Shown here: in pieces, positions 47,883 through 59,029 of the stretch
How the letters are laid out: each line of letters begins with the position of its first letter
How positions within the stretch are numbered: position 1 is the stretch's first letter
NCBI GenBank assembly: GCA_030762935.1
Contig: CM060892.1
Location: forward strand, 90,988,827 to 91,052,826
DNA length: 64,000 nt
From: Hymenopus coronatus
Taxonomy: Eukaryota; Arthropoda; Insecta; Mantodea; Hymenopodidae
Reading direction: 5' to 3'
Notes under the pieces: generated by a model
Told to the model about the DNA's origin: nothing
The model's input: only the letters and a program-made list of their open reading frames with translations
The model's database searches: none
Position numbers and translations under genes: made by a program

Positions 47883-47910
<28 letters not shown>
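47883..47910. repeat. (TAA)n microsatellite
   Basis: About 9 units immediately before a tRNA-like head; it could be a mobile element's target or tail. Confidence 0.95.
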
Positions 47911-47912
<2 letters not shown>

Positions 47913-47990
47913 CTACTGCTTCCGTTGTCGAGAGGTTACAAAGCTGGCTTACATCTAAAGATCCGAGGTTCGATATTCAGGAAGAATATT
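47911..47990 (+). mobile_element. tRNA-like SINE head
   Basis: Box A-like GTTGTCGAGAGGTTACAAAG at 47924-47943 and box B-like CCGAGGTTCGATATTCAGG at 47963-47981. No body matching the other SINE types follows. The stem pairing is too poor for a functional tRNA. Confidence 0.5.
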
Positions 47991-48214
47991 AAACTGAATA
48001 ATTTTAATGGTTTAGCTTATTTGTTAACTGTTTATAATAAAATTTAATAATAAGGAATATTAGATAAATTAGTAATTACTGTAACTCCTCAAAGAGATAT
48101 TTTCCAATTATATTGAAAGGGTTAAAATCCCTTTTAACTTTATTTTACCAAACTAAACATCTAAAAGCAAATCTTTTATCTTACATAATTAAATAATTCA
48201 AAGAAAAAGTAAAA

Positions 48215-48740
48215 AATTGTATTACTCTTTCTGACCACATCAGTTCCATACAAGCAATTAGTGACCCATAGACAACTGATATACTAATAAGTACATTCCG
48301 ATCCACAGTCATTCATTAAAACAAAAGGGGAAAGAAATTATCATATTCTGAATACCTTTACATTATGACATAACCAGTAATGAACTAGCAGACCTTACAG
48401 CTAAGAAAACCACAAAAACTCCACAATTTAAAACGTCAATACTCCTCACAGAGATTTACTGTCATTGATAAATAAAAAGATTAGAAACTTTTAGACCACG
48501 TACTGCAATAAAAACCACAAATACATTAAGCCATATAAACCTATAGAGAAGAAATCAAGCTTTAATGACAAGATTAAGAAATGGGCACACCAAACTAAGA
48601 CACTCCTATCTAATATCCAAAGAAGAGCCACCAAAGGGTAGAACCCCTAATAGTAAACCACAGTTTTACAGAATATACACCATATACAGAACATTTAGAA
48701 AAAAATAACACAAAATATTAGAAATTACCACAACTCTGAA
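48215..48740 (+). pseudogene. LINE RNase H and C-terminal remnant
   Basis: In order on the plus strand: SDHISSIQAISDP at about 48221 (second-Asp region of RNase H, usually TDSLSSLQAI). Then, in the frame of 48331, KEIIIF, a TGA where family members have Trp, and IPLHYDITSNELADLTAKK (usual WIPSHxGIxGNExADxLAK). Then in another frame NQALMTRLRNGHTKLRHSYL, followed by ISKEEPPK, and in a further frame EPLIVNHSFTEYTPYTEHL, corresponding to the zinc-like CxxC-H-C region with its Cys residues lost. The collinear order identifies an I/Jockey-type LINE 3' end; the changes of frame and the TGA mark it dead. Confidence 0.72.
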
Positions 48741-49998
48741 CAATCCAAAGGTCTTTCATATTACTGCTTGTTATTTTAAAGACAATTATTTTCATAAATC
48801 AACTTAAATTGTAACACATACTTTGTATCCCTTTATGATTTGTAATGACATTTTAATTACTTACGTAATGTTCTATGTATGTTTTAGGAAGGGCTTTGCT
48901 GTTCAATTTTGTTCTTACATACTATTTTTGTTTTGTTATGGTCAAGTTGTGGTTGCAAAAACAAAACACCGAGTTTTGTCAACTTAAATAATAACATTTT
49001 AAAAAGGTAAAAATATGTTTTCAGGGGTGCGAATTTTTCTTCAATTAGGAACATTTCCTGCATATAACATTTCCTCCATACACTTAAATGTGAATATGAG
49101 AGAGAATTTGCATTTGAAATAAGCAAAAACAAGCAAAGCTTCAGTAACTTTGCTTAAAAATTCAAAGCGTAAAACCACCATTAAATAATTCAGTCAAAGC
49201 CCTCAATATGACTATAACATTTAAAGGCGACTGTAGATAATAGCCCCCCCCCCGAAGCATAGGTACAGCTTGCGTTACTAAAAGCTGTTAACAAGGGTAT
49301 CTTATCTTCCTACGAGATATTAATGCTAGTTTCGCTTGGAAACAGAAAGGAAAAAGCAATTTTAGTTCTTTAACCTCCACCAGAACTGATTCACAAGCTA
49401 ATGATCATCTTGCTGAGGTTAATGGCCACGGTTATACCCCAGTGACTCGGTTTTCATATTAAAGTCAACGAACTGCAATGTTAAATGTAAGTTGTTCGAA
49501 TTCCTTAGTTCATACTCAGGTGCATTTTTCCTTTTACGATGTGTTAATCATTATTTATATTAATATTGGTAGTTACATGGACTATGTGTCAAATTATTTC
49601 AGTTTTAAAATACCACTTGTTCTATATTATACATTAATGGTTTTACATTTTATGTATACCTATATTGCTTAGAAATCAAGTATCTATTCTGGTGGATGAA
49701 CTAGTGTTACTTGTATACGAAAGTCGGATAAGTACCTGATATCGTATGTAAGTCACAGACAATTGATATCGGAATTATGCGCATATTAAGTTAATAATTA
49801 TTTTATAGAGAAATAATTGGGAAATAGAGAAATAATTGTATTAAATAGTTTCATACATTGACAGAAAAACAGAAACACACTTAAGGGATGCTAAAAGGTG
49901 CACGTAAAAATTGCTATGAATTAGCAAAGTAAATAATACGGGATTGATAAGTCAATATATCTCAGATGCTAACATGAGGTGTACAGTTTGGCAACGTA

Positions 49999-50113
49999 GA
50001 ACATAGAAACTATGGTGGGGAAGTCTGATGTAAGCGGAACTTAGGTTAATATAAGGGAACATAGGAACTATCGTGAGGAAGTCTGTTTTAAGCGGTAGTT
50101 AGGCTAAAGTCTA
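49999..50113. repeat. Imperfect tandem duplication, 58-bp period
   Basis: GAACATAGAAACTATGGTGG at about 49999 recurs as GAACATAGGAACTATCGTGA at about 50058, and the match continues through AAGTCTGNTNTAAGCGG and AGTTAGG-type segments. Two units only. Confidence 0.8.
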
Positions 50114-51745
50114 GTTACAAACGCTGGCGCTTCCTGCGCTTGAAGTCACACTCCGGCACCTTTTACACTTCCAAGTCACGTATTCTGGCGCTTCAAGACT
50201 CGTGGTATACTGATCGTAGCGCAGCTCTGGTCTCATCTCCATTTTAGCGGTAACTGCAAAGGGATTCCCACTATACCAGTTTAACGTATCTCGGTTATTT
50301 AAACCTTTTACCTTATTACGGAAGAAGTTTTGCCTACATCGTAGTTTTAATGCTCTGGAAGTGAGAAGAACTAATTTTATGCAGTTATCATTCTTCGTAA
50401 GATTCTGAAAAGTTTTAAATTGGCTCCGAGCAGATCAGTTATTAACCTTCATTAAATATTCACAGCACATTTAACTGGTGTTTTCCCAAGCATACTCAAA
50501 ATAAATAATTTAGAGCCTACCATTGTACCACCTATAAAGGAACAAGAAAAAAGAAAAACATCACTGTTTAATATTTCAGATGAGTATTTTTATGAAAACC
50601 ATTATTCCAAACTAAACTCAGTAATTTACCTTGCATTTTATTAAAAAAAAAAAAAAACAACAACTATAAAATTGTTTCTTAAAACCAAACTTAATAAATA
50701 CATCTTAAAAACTAATTCCTTTCTCTTCCTATTGAATGTTTTTTCCATAACTTTGTATCTGACAAACCACTAGAAAGAGGCAAAAATGTTATCATTAAAA
50801 GAACCAAAGATGACATTGAAAAGTAAAATTTATGTCAAAGAACATGTTTGGCAGTACTAATCGTATCGAAATATTCCGTGTTACGTCTTTAATAGGTTGA
50901 CTGCGAGGTCTATAAAGTAGTTGCAAACTTCTCATTTTTTATCGCTGGACTTCACTAGTTAAAGAAAGAAAGCTTACTTATGATAGACGAGCTGCTGTTT
51001 TCTGCCTATATCTGAGGCCTCATATTTAGTTCCTATCTGGGGCAGGGATTTTGTATTTAACTAGAATATTTCCCTACCTTCCACAGAGTCTGGAAATATC
51101 AATGTAGGAGTGAATATGAGTGTGCTTGATAGCGAAAACGGTTAAAAACAAACATTAAAGACACTTCAGTTTTTTCTCAAACCAAAGAAATTACTATGGG
51201 AATTAATGACAATTATAAAATGAAATAATTAGAATATATCTATACACACTGTTAGGGATGTAAGAGCAGATATTTGTATTGTTAATTAAGAACAATGTAT
51301 TGAAGAACATTATATTCATATTTGTTTCAGAATAATTTAATGAACAACATTATCAACCTTATATCAATATTTATGTCAATTGCGGAATTAAAATTTTACA
51401 TATTAACAGTTGTATATTTTCAGGTTGGTTCATACCTCGAAGTATGCGTGGCACAAACAAGACATACGTGTTTATTTTCCCTGAGACGGATCACAAGGCG
51501 TATTTTTAAGAGGGCGGTTCTCGCTAAAACGATATGTTGTATTGGAGCTGAGTTTTAACGCTTTCTTCCAAGGACAATGACCCACACTACATAGGCCAGT
51601 AAGTCGCACATTGAAGTGTGAAACTGAAGCAAAACGGATAGTCTATACCAACAGCCATAGTTCAATTTGCCGCGTATTTAAAGCCATGCATATTATCTCA
51701 GGTAATACATTATGTGATTAGTTTGTGAGGAATCTGTTAGACGAG

Positions 51746-51782
51746 GAGAGAGAAAGAGAGCGAGAGGGAGAGAGAGAGAGAG
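51746..51782. repeat. (GA)n-rich tract
   Basis: AGAGAGAAAGAGAGCGAGAG and following GA units, imperfect. Confidence 0.9.
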
Positions 51783-52039
51783 ACTACCACACCTCAGTAG
51801 ATAGACATTAAGGTTCAAGTTATCTAAATATCTCTATGTGTAATTTAATATTCTTTATACCAAAGTTGAATAAGTAGTAATTTCATTATTATAAATGATG
51901 AAATCTGAAACTAGAAAACCACTTCAAAATTTTGCAGTGGCATATGTATTGTGTTTTTATATTGAAACAACAGAATTTAAGATAGTTTAATATACCGCAA
52001 AAAATAATCAGAGAATAGCCTGAATAAAACAATAATAAT

Positions 52040-52075
52040 AATATTTATATTATTATTATTATTATTATTATTATT
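52040..52075. repeat. (ATT)n microsatellite
   Basis: TTATATTATTATTATTATTA and following, about 11 units. Confidence 0.93.
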
Positions 52076-53182
52076 AAAAATTCAAAAATAGCAAAGCAAC
52101 CAATGATTAGGTATTTTTCAGAACATGATAAACCTGACCCACTCCTCTGCCAAAGGCTTTTAAAGTTTAAGATTAAGTGTGCGTCTGGTAGCAGTTGGGA
52201 AGTATTCACTTAAATGTCCCTTAACATGTTGTGCAGTAACTCACTGGTACGTACTAACACAAAACACAAAACTGAACCACCTACAGAGCCTACAGGAAAC
52301 AGAAATGTTACCACGTTGCCTCTCGCTCCTAGTAGAGGGTCGCCTTTTGTTTGCTAAGGTTATTGCCCAGAGGCAGGGGGGAGCGGTACGATTTTAGGCT
52401 TATTTTGGAGAAAACAGTACACTTTTAAATTACGTACTATTTACGTACTATTACGTACTATCAATACGTTTCCAGGTGATTAATTGCTCTTAACAAATAA
52501 ACACATTAACTTCATTTAGTAGTAAAATAGGGAATTTCTGCAGAATATATAAAGTAATTGTTTTTTTATGGAAAAATGCCTGATAAAACACAAATAACGC
52601 ACTTCAAGAATTAAGCCATTTTAATAGTCTGAAATATAATATAGCAGGGAACAAGGACATATCCACAAAACAACACGGGGTTTGTTACAAGCAAAATCTC
52701 ACTGCCTTCTATGATCTGCATAACGATTTCTCTCAGCTTATCTTTCCGCACAATGACTTTATATTACAAACGTACATAAATTGGAAATTTATATTGGAAA
52801 CTGATCAGATATTTCTGCTTAAAACACTAAATCTATGCTTTGAAGCAAGTTTCAGTAGTGCAGTTCTAGCTAGCACACAGTTCCGAGTTTGATCCAGGGT
52901 GGTCGAGGAACTAAGTTTCAAGCCTGAATAAATGAGATATACGAGTACTTTAATTCTCGTGCAATGGAGGACAATGGCGCTACTATAGTGTAGCTTTATG
53001 ACCACGGCTGCCATTCAAAACGTATACAAAATGTGCTACGGTCATCTTTACTTTCCTGTAAAGTATATTCAATATCGAGATATCACCGGAAATACACGTT
53101 TTGAGACTTTCTGATTTCAAAGAAACATTTCTGCAGAAAATGTCTCTTTGAGTGCCTGTCTATGAAAAGCGTAACTCAAAAA

Positions 53183-53986
53183 TCTGATGTGTTACATTCA
53201 CATAACTTTTTGTACATCTCTGCAACAAATTGTTAAAAAGCTTATGCTTCTGTTTACTACATACTAATCGAGAAAAAAAAATAGCAGAAATAGTCTTATT
53301 ACTTGCTTCCTTATAAGTAGAAGGGAAATAAGGGAGTACCATAGATTAAAGTGATAGTCAAAAGCTGGTTGCTCTGTGACTGACGTCCCTTTGTTTGAAT
53401 GAACAGGAGTTGACAAATTCCAGTATGAGAAAAGTATAAATATTTTAAAACTTAAACTAATAAAAAGGAATATCCAAAAAACAATCAACTCCACGAAAAA
53501 AAAGAAAAAAAAAAAGAAGGTATATGATGTAAACTGTGTGTGTTAACGAACTCTACATTTTCTGTTAAGACAATCTCTTACGGTTTTCATAGTTATGCAA
53601 AATTCCGTAAAATTCATTCAGTATAAAGTAGTCTTCAGAAGCTATTCCCAGAAAATTCAAGATATACATTTTATTTGACTGACAAATATTTTTAATATAC
53701 CATATCTTAATCAAAATGGTTAGAGCCATTATTGAGAAAATAAACATTTTCGAAGCTTTTCCATGTAAAGGTTAGTTGGAGTTGAGGGGGGGTGGGATTT
53801 TCTAGAAAATCTTCGTGTCATATCCTTGGAATATACCAAACTGAAATTCCAAGTTTGGTATTTAACGGTGTTTTCATTTTTGAGCTATGCTGTCCACAGA
53901 AAACACACACACGCACATGCGCACGCGCACGCACACTCACACACGGCGCATACGGCGCATACATAGTACATGTAGAGAAAGTAAAA
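53183..53986 (-). mobile_element. FamA repeat copy inserted in an older copy (first)
   Basis: It starts TCTGATGTGTTACATTCACA after AAAAA. The body is well kept, with TTCGTGTCATATCCTTGGAA and an AC core at 53903-53945 containing GCACATGCGCACGCGCAC. The post-core terminal spacer is deleted, so the core is followed almost directly by CATAGTACATGTAGAGAAAG and AAAAA. Confidence 0.83.
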
Positions 53987-54270
53987 ATATTGAATATCTT
54001 TCAGGGATGCGACACGAAGATTTTCACGATAACCCCTCATCTCAATTTACCACCTATAATGTAAGTATTTCTATATTATTTTGATTTCACAAAAAAAAAA
54101 CTTTTAATTAAAATACTTAATATTTATAATGCATATATAATAAAATATCTAGTTTGAATTATCGGGGAGTAGCTTGTTAAACTCTCTTCATTTAGAAGGA
54201 ACTTCTTTAGGTAATTTGGTAAAACTGGTAAACCATAAGCTCTAGATAAAATCTTACTGCAAAGAAATCG

Positions 54271-54705
54271 ATGATTGTTCCATTCACATGACTTTCTCTA
54301 CGTCTTTGCAACAAATTATTGTTAAAAAGCTTATTTATTTATTTATTTCACGCTAATCAAGAAACGATTTATCAGAAATGCTCTTATTACTTGCTTTCTA
54401 GTAAGCAGAAGGACAATAAGAGAGTACCAAAGACTAAAGCGATAGTTAAATGCTTTAAAAGCTGGTTTCTATGGCATTGTAGTTCTTTGTATGACCAGGA
54501 GGTGACAAAAGTTTTAAGTATTGTAAAAGTTAAAAAATAACAAATATCTAAGAAACGGACAGATGTGCTTTAAAATGTTATTGACATAAATTATGTGCTT
54601 TAACGAGATCTATAATTTTTATGTAGTAAGATTTATGACATCTCGCGTCTCATTTTTGTGTTGAATATAATTACCTTGTCTGTAGACTATGTGTAGAGAA
54701 AGTAA
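54271..54705 (-). mobile_element. FamA repeat copy inserted in an older copy (second, internally deleted)
   Basis: It starts GATTGTTCCATTCACATGAC, continues to TTTTTATGTAGTAAGATTTA, then jumps by internal deletion to a remnant of the terminal palindrome, TAGACTATGTGTAGAGAAAG. The core is lost. Confidence 0.78.
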
Positions 54706-54978
54706 GAACTGTTAATATGTTTAAAAGACACAATTATAAAAAGTAATTTATTTCTGTGGTCTCAGCCTTTCGGGAAACATGTTGTAAGTTTAAATTTTAC
54801 TATTCTTTGTCATTTTGTTAAGTGGTTTTGCTATTCAGATGTTTTTCCCCACGTAATGGAGAGTATTTCAAGACCTCTATCTCTTTTAACAATCGAATAT
54901 TTATTCGATTTCTCCTATTCCTCTTACGTTATGCAACGGTTTATTTTGACTACACGATGCAGTTAGAAAATAACCTTT

Positions 54979-55603
54979 CTACTTTCCCTAGCCCGCATGT
55001 AGGTAAAATGTACATAGTAGTCAGAGAATGTGCTGTATTCAACCCAACATTTTGATACCAAGATTTCACCGGAAATCTGTGTTTTGGGGACGTCTGAATA
55101 AAAAAAAAAAAACAGTCGGTGCGTGTGTGTGTTTGCGTGTGGACAGCATAACTCAAAACCAAGAGTCCGTTAAATACCAAATTTGATATTTAATTTCAGT
55201 GTCTTGCAAGGATATGACACGGAGATTTTAAGAAAATCTCCCACTCCTAACTACCCTTAGTAAGAAATATTTCGAAAACTTTTTATTTTGTCAGAAAAGA
55301 TTAACAATTTTGATTAAAACACCGCAAGTTTAAAGTATTTTAATGTTATGTGAAATGTATACATTGAATTTTCTGGGAAAAGCCTCAGCATTTTGGAATA
55401 CCTTTGTATAACTGGTAGACAGTAATAGATAGACAAAAGTTTACACCTTAACAAATGTCGATCTGCTAAGTGCACTGAATTTATATATTGGGAACTAATA
55501 ATTAATAATTACATTCTGCCAGTGCTTATCTGGTAGATGTAGCAGTATGAATAGTTCATCACAGAGTAATTAGAAAATGTGATGTGAATGGAACCCACTA
55601 GAT
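54979..55603 (+). mobile_element. FamA repeat copy (internally deleted near its 3' end)
   Basis: ACTTTCCCTAGCCCGCATGT, then TACATAGTAGTCAGAGAATG, GATTTCACCGGAAATCTGTG, a GT core at 55121-55140, AAATACCAAATTTGATATTT and GAATTTTCTGGGAAAAGCCT. The last third is compressed before GTGATGTGAATGGAACCC. Confidence 0.8.
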
Positions 55604-55780
55604 ATTAAAGCATTTTTATGATAGATATAAACGTTATCACAGTAAAGTTATTTTAACTTCTAAAAACTTGGCTAAGACACTCTTCTAATTGAACGACTTC
55701 CTGGTCTCAGGATGTTGTGTACATAGATTAGTGAAATCGTTGAAATTAGAAAGTCGAGTACAGATTTTTTCTTCCTTTTT

Positions 55781-56655
55781 CACCTTCTCCAACAAATAAT
55801 ATGTTCGTAGTAGATAGAGAAGGTATTGTATTTTACCAAAAACTTTGATACGCAGATACATATTTTGAGTACCCCTAAATCCAAAAGTTATTTTTCGAAA
55901 AATGTTCATGGTTGTGTCTGTCTGTGTGTGATGAGTACGTGTGTGTCCCTGTGAAACAGTATAAATTAATAATGAAAAGTCGTTTAAATACCAATCTTGG
56001 CAGTTAAGTTTAATATTTCCAAAGAAGCGACACAAAGATTTTTTCAGGAAAATTTCCCGCAACCAAACTGCCCTTTACATGAAATATATTTTTTTTAAAT
56101 TTTTGGTACTCGGAAAGATGGCTCAGATTTTTTTATTTAAGTACCGTATATTAAAGACCATTTACATGACAAATAAAATGTGCGTTTTATTTGTTGGGTA
56201 AAGCCTCTGAAGTCCTCTGCATTCTGAATAACTTTTACTACGTCGTAAGAGATGCACAAAAACTTACTGCACACTCGTTAAAACACACAATTTATATCAT
56301 AAATAATTATTTATACAGCTAACAAGTTCAGAAATGCCCCTTGCTATTTATTTTAAAATTCCAAATTCCTAAGGATTTTTATAAATGGGAATTCGTGATT
56401 CACTTTTATCATTCTCATACAAAGAGAAGGGCAACTCAATTACGTCGTAGAGCGATTAACTGATAAAAGTACTTGGCTTTCGTTTTAGCCTACTGAACTC
56501 CCTTATTTCCTTCGACTTTCAAGCAACTAAGAATAAAAAACGACATTTTCTGCTAAGTTTACCACATTTAGCACGAAGTAAAGAGAAGAATAAGCTTTTA
56601 TAAGATAGTTTGTTGCCGAATTAACAGAGAATGCCTTGTGAATGGAACACATAAT
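55781..56655 (+). mobile_element. FamA repeat copy (full length)
   Basis: CACCTTCTCCAACAAATAAT, then AGTAGATAGAGAAGGTATTG, a GTGTCTGTCTGTGTGTGATG-type core at 55913-55948, GAAGCGACACAAAGATTTTT, GTTGGGTAAAGCCTCTGAAG, GGGCAACTCAATTACG and the end CTTGTGAATGGAACACATAA. The minus-strand frame 55685-56062 is chance. Confidence 0.84.
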
Positions 56656-57337
56656 TTTTGTTTCAAGTTTCCTAAGCTTCGTTCAGATTCTCCTTATCCG
56701 GTTTAAGCAATAAACCAGAAATTAAGGCACATTTTCACTGCTTTTTAAAGTTTGTTTATATATGCATGAACCAACATGTCGGGGTCAAACTGAAAGAAAA
56801 AGTAAGTAAGTTTGAAGCTTACTTAAGTGTTAAACCACTTAGGACGGACTGAATATTCACCTTTTGAATAACTTATTTAAAGTATTAAATTGGCTCGCCT
56901 GTTGCATTGCATTCAAATCGTTGACCTTGGTAGCTCACTACATTTGAACAGCAGGGGTAATGAAAGTTCGTTCTCTCGGAAAGTTTACATTCACGGTTTA
57001 GTGAAGGTGGGACTGGCAAAGGAAACCTGCCTCAAGATTTATGATATCCGCCTTTCCACGGAAAGGCATTTATTTCTTCCCCTCCCCAATATTTTCCCAG
57101 TTCGCAAACAAGAAGCACTGCCATGACCACTAAATGGAGGAATTTAACGGAACATTAAAGAGTGCACGAAAGAGATGGAAATACCAAGATCGCCAAAGAT
57201 TGTACTTAAAGCGATCGTGGAGTCCCAAGTGACCAAAGGAAGATTTTATTCGTTATTATCTTCGTTATGTGTCTTTAAACTCCACAGAAAGATAGAATCT
57301 AGAGCTTTTTTTTTTGGTTTTTTATTTTTTGTTTGTA
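56656..57337. other. Unassigned, GC-richer than flanks
   Basis: Plus-strand frame 56890-57126 (78 codons) is not recognised. The stretch 56890-57290 is less AT-rich and free of known repeats, ending at a T-run (57306-57315) that abuts the SINE. Confidence 0.4.
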
Positions 57338-57853
57338 GTCGGCTTACCCTGCCCTTATTTAGACATCCCTAGGATTTACATGCGGAAGTCTAGGGGTTAG
57401 AAACCTGTCATGGATCCAATGGTACAGAATCAGAGAAAGAAATACCTGGAACGAGTGGTTGGCCCGTAGCCAGGCATGAGCGTGAGCTGTGAATGGATAA
57501 TATGAAATGCAACCGAAATGGATGATAGGAAATGTGATGATGGTGTAATTGGTGGAATGAGTGGCGGGGGAACCCGGAGAAACCCGTCCAGACTCCGGAA
57601 ACATTGATAAACTCCCATTTCATCTTTATTTTACATTTCAAAATTTTAGCTTCAAATGAAATATTCTTCTACACCAATAACATTTTGATTATAGTAATAT
57701 AGCAATTACTTCTTGGAGTTGATAATCGAACAACTTTCCCAAGAAAAGTATTAACAAGAATTCTAATTACATTAAAATATGTTATTTATCTTCATTCAAC
57801 ACAAATCTCATATGCGGGTGCTTGGGATCGAACCCCGGTCGCCGGAGATGGTT
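57338..57853 (-). mobile_element. tRNA-derived SINE, type 3, copy 2, split by mitochondrial DNA
   Basis: Body part 57338-57597: GTCGGCTTACCCTGCCCTTA, GGTGGAATGAGTGGCGGGGG, GAACCCGGAGAAACCC. The head part resumes at about 57790: ACACAAATCTCATATGCGGG, then GCTTGGGATCGAACCCCGG, which is box B in reverse. In the intact copies at 59298-59652 and 60322-60668 these two parts are contiguous. The outer head (box A region) is lost, and a FamA copy follows directly at 57855. Confidence 0.82.
57600..57789 (+). pseudogene. COX2: Nuclear mitochondrial insertion (NUMT): cox2 fragment, diverged
   Basis: The insert splits a SINE. Its second half reads, in one frame from 57703, QLLLGVDNRTTFPRKVLTRI, then LITLKYVI. 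This aligns without gaps to the cytochrome c oxidase subunit II segment whose usual form is LLxVDNRxxxPxxxxIRILxTxxDVxHS. The codons GATAATCGAACA are the same kind used in insect mitochondrial genes. Substitutions at several invariant positions, including the Met-Asn after the Pro, show a longer nuclear residence than the cox1 piece. The first half (57600-57700) is AT-rich and only weakly comparable to cox2, so the true left edge is uncertain. Confidence 0.7.
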
Positions 57854-57854
57854 T

Positions 57855-58592
57855 TTCGGAATGTTTTGGGTCCCCTTGCATCCAAAAAACATTTTCTGAA
57901 AAATATCCCTGTGTGTGTTTGTGTGTGTGTGTGTGTTTGCGTGTCTGTATGTCCGAATAGCTCAAAAACGAAAATACCGTTAAATACCAAACTTGATATT
58001 TAAGTTTGGTACCTTCCAAGGATGCGACATGAAGATTTTCAAGAAAATCCCATCTACACTTTACAGGAAAAAAAAAAAAAAAAATCGATAATTTTGATTT
58101 TCTCAAAAATGGCTGTAACGATTTTGATTAAAATCTCTTATCTAAATGCCAAATAAAATGTATATCTTGAATTTTATAGGAATAGCCTCTAAAGGCCTCT
58201 TTATCGTGGATAATTTTTATTGCATTTTGCATAACTGGTAAACCATTAGAGATGACAAAAAATGTAGATCACGATAAACACACAATTTATGTCATATACA
58301 TTTTTTCCTGGATTGTTATTGGTTTAGCTTTAAAAAACTTATACTTTTCTCATATAGGAATTTGTCAGCTGCTGTCCATATAAACAAAGGAACTTCAGTC
58401 ATATAGAAACCAGCTTTTGATTATCACTTTAACTTATGGTACTCCCTTATTTCGCTTCTACTTACAAGGAAGAAAGTTATAATAATACTTATTTTTCTCA
58501 ATTAGAATGAAGTAAATAGAAGCATAAGCTTTTTAACAATAATTTGTTGCAGAGATGTAGAGAAAGTCATGCGAATGGAACAAATCATTTTT
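57855..58592 (+). mobile_element. FamA repeat copy, 5' end cut at the SINE
   Basis: It begins in the pre-core spacer (TTTTGGGTCCCCTTGCATCC), then a GT core at 57911-57940, CCGAATAGCTCAAAAACGAA, AAATACCAAACTTGATATTT, TTCCAAGGATGCGACATGAA, TTTATAGGAATAGCCTCTAA and AACTGGTAAACCATTAGAGA, and the end GTAGAGAAAGTCATGCGAAT. One of the best matches to the family consensus over the body. Confidence 0.86.
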
Positions 58593-59029
58593 ACAAAAAG
58601 TGAGGCAGCTCAGATCGGAGAATATGGAAGAGGGGCAAGCTTCAAGACGGGGAGAGGTAGGGTGTTATGGGCGGGTATTAACTTTGTTTGTAAACAATAG
58701 TGTGGTGCTTATACACAAGTACTGTTCTTTGTTCTATCTTTTTCTCTATTCTTCTTATGAAATGCTTTTGTACTTATTGATACCGGCATTCCTGCTTTTC
58801 ATTTCTTTTTCAGTTTTAAATGCATTAATTCATTAATATTAAAGTTCAATGTCACACTTATAAAGTGAAATATGGACTACAGTGTGCTATAAATCACGAA
58901 GGTTTATCAGTACATTGCAATATATGAGTTTCAAGATGTAAACCGATCAGTTATATACACCGATATACACTGTAATATAATGGTATTGAAATGTCGTCCT
59001 AACTTGCATGGTCATACCAAAAAGGAAGA

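Larger units (their letters stand above)
48761..53066. other. Unassigned AT-rich region with small repeats
   Basis: No element recognised over about 4.3 kb except the tandem dimer at 49999-50113, a GA-rich tract (51746-51782) and ATT arrays near 52040-52075. Short frames such as 51322-51558 and 52179-52397 have no motif. This is one of the best candidates in the window for unique host sequence. Confidence 0.45.
53067..54790. mobile_element. Old FamA copy (plus) split by two later FamA insertions (minus)
   Basis: Segments of one plus-oriented copy are found in order: 53067-53182 (AATATCGAGATATCACCGGA to GCGTAACTCAAAAA), 53990-54270 (TCAGGGATGCGACACGAAGA to CTTACTGCAAAGAAATC) and probably 54716-54790 (GTTTAAAAGACACAATTATA, then TTTATTTCTGTGG). 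Each gap is filled by a minus-oriented copy (53183-53986 and 54271-54705). Confidence 0.72.

Noticed and set aside
55685..56062. 125-codon minus-strand frame
   Set aside because: It lies across a FamA copy's spacer, core and flank; other copies do not keep this frame open.
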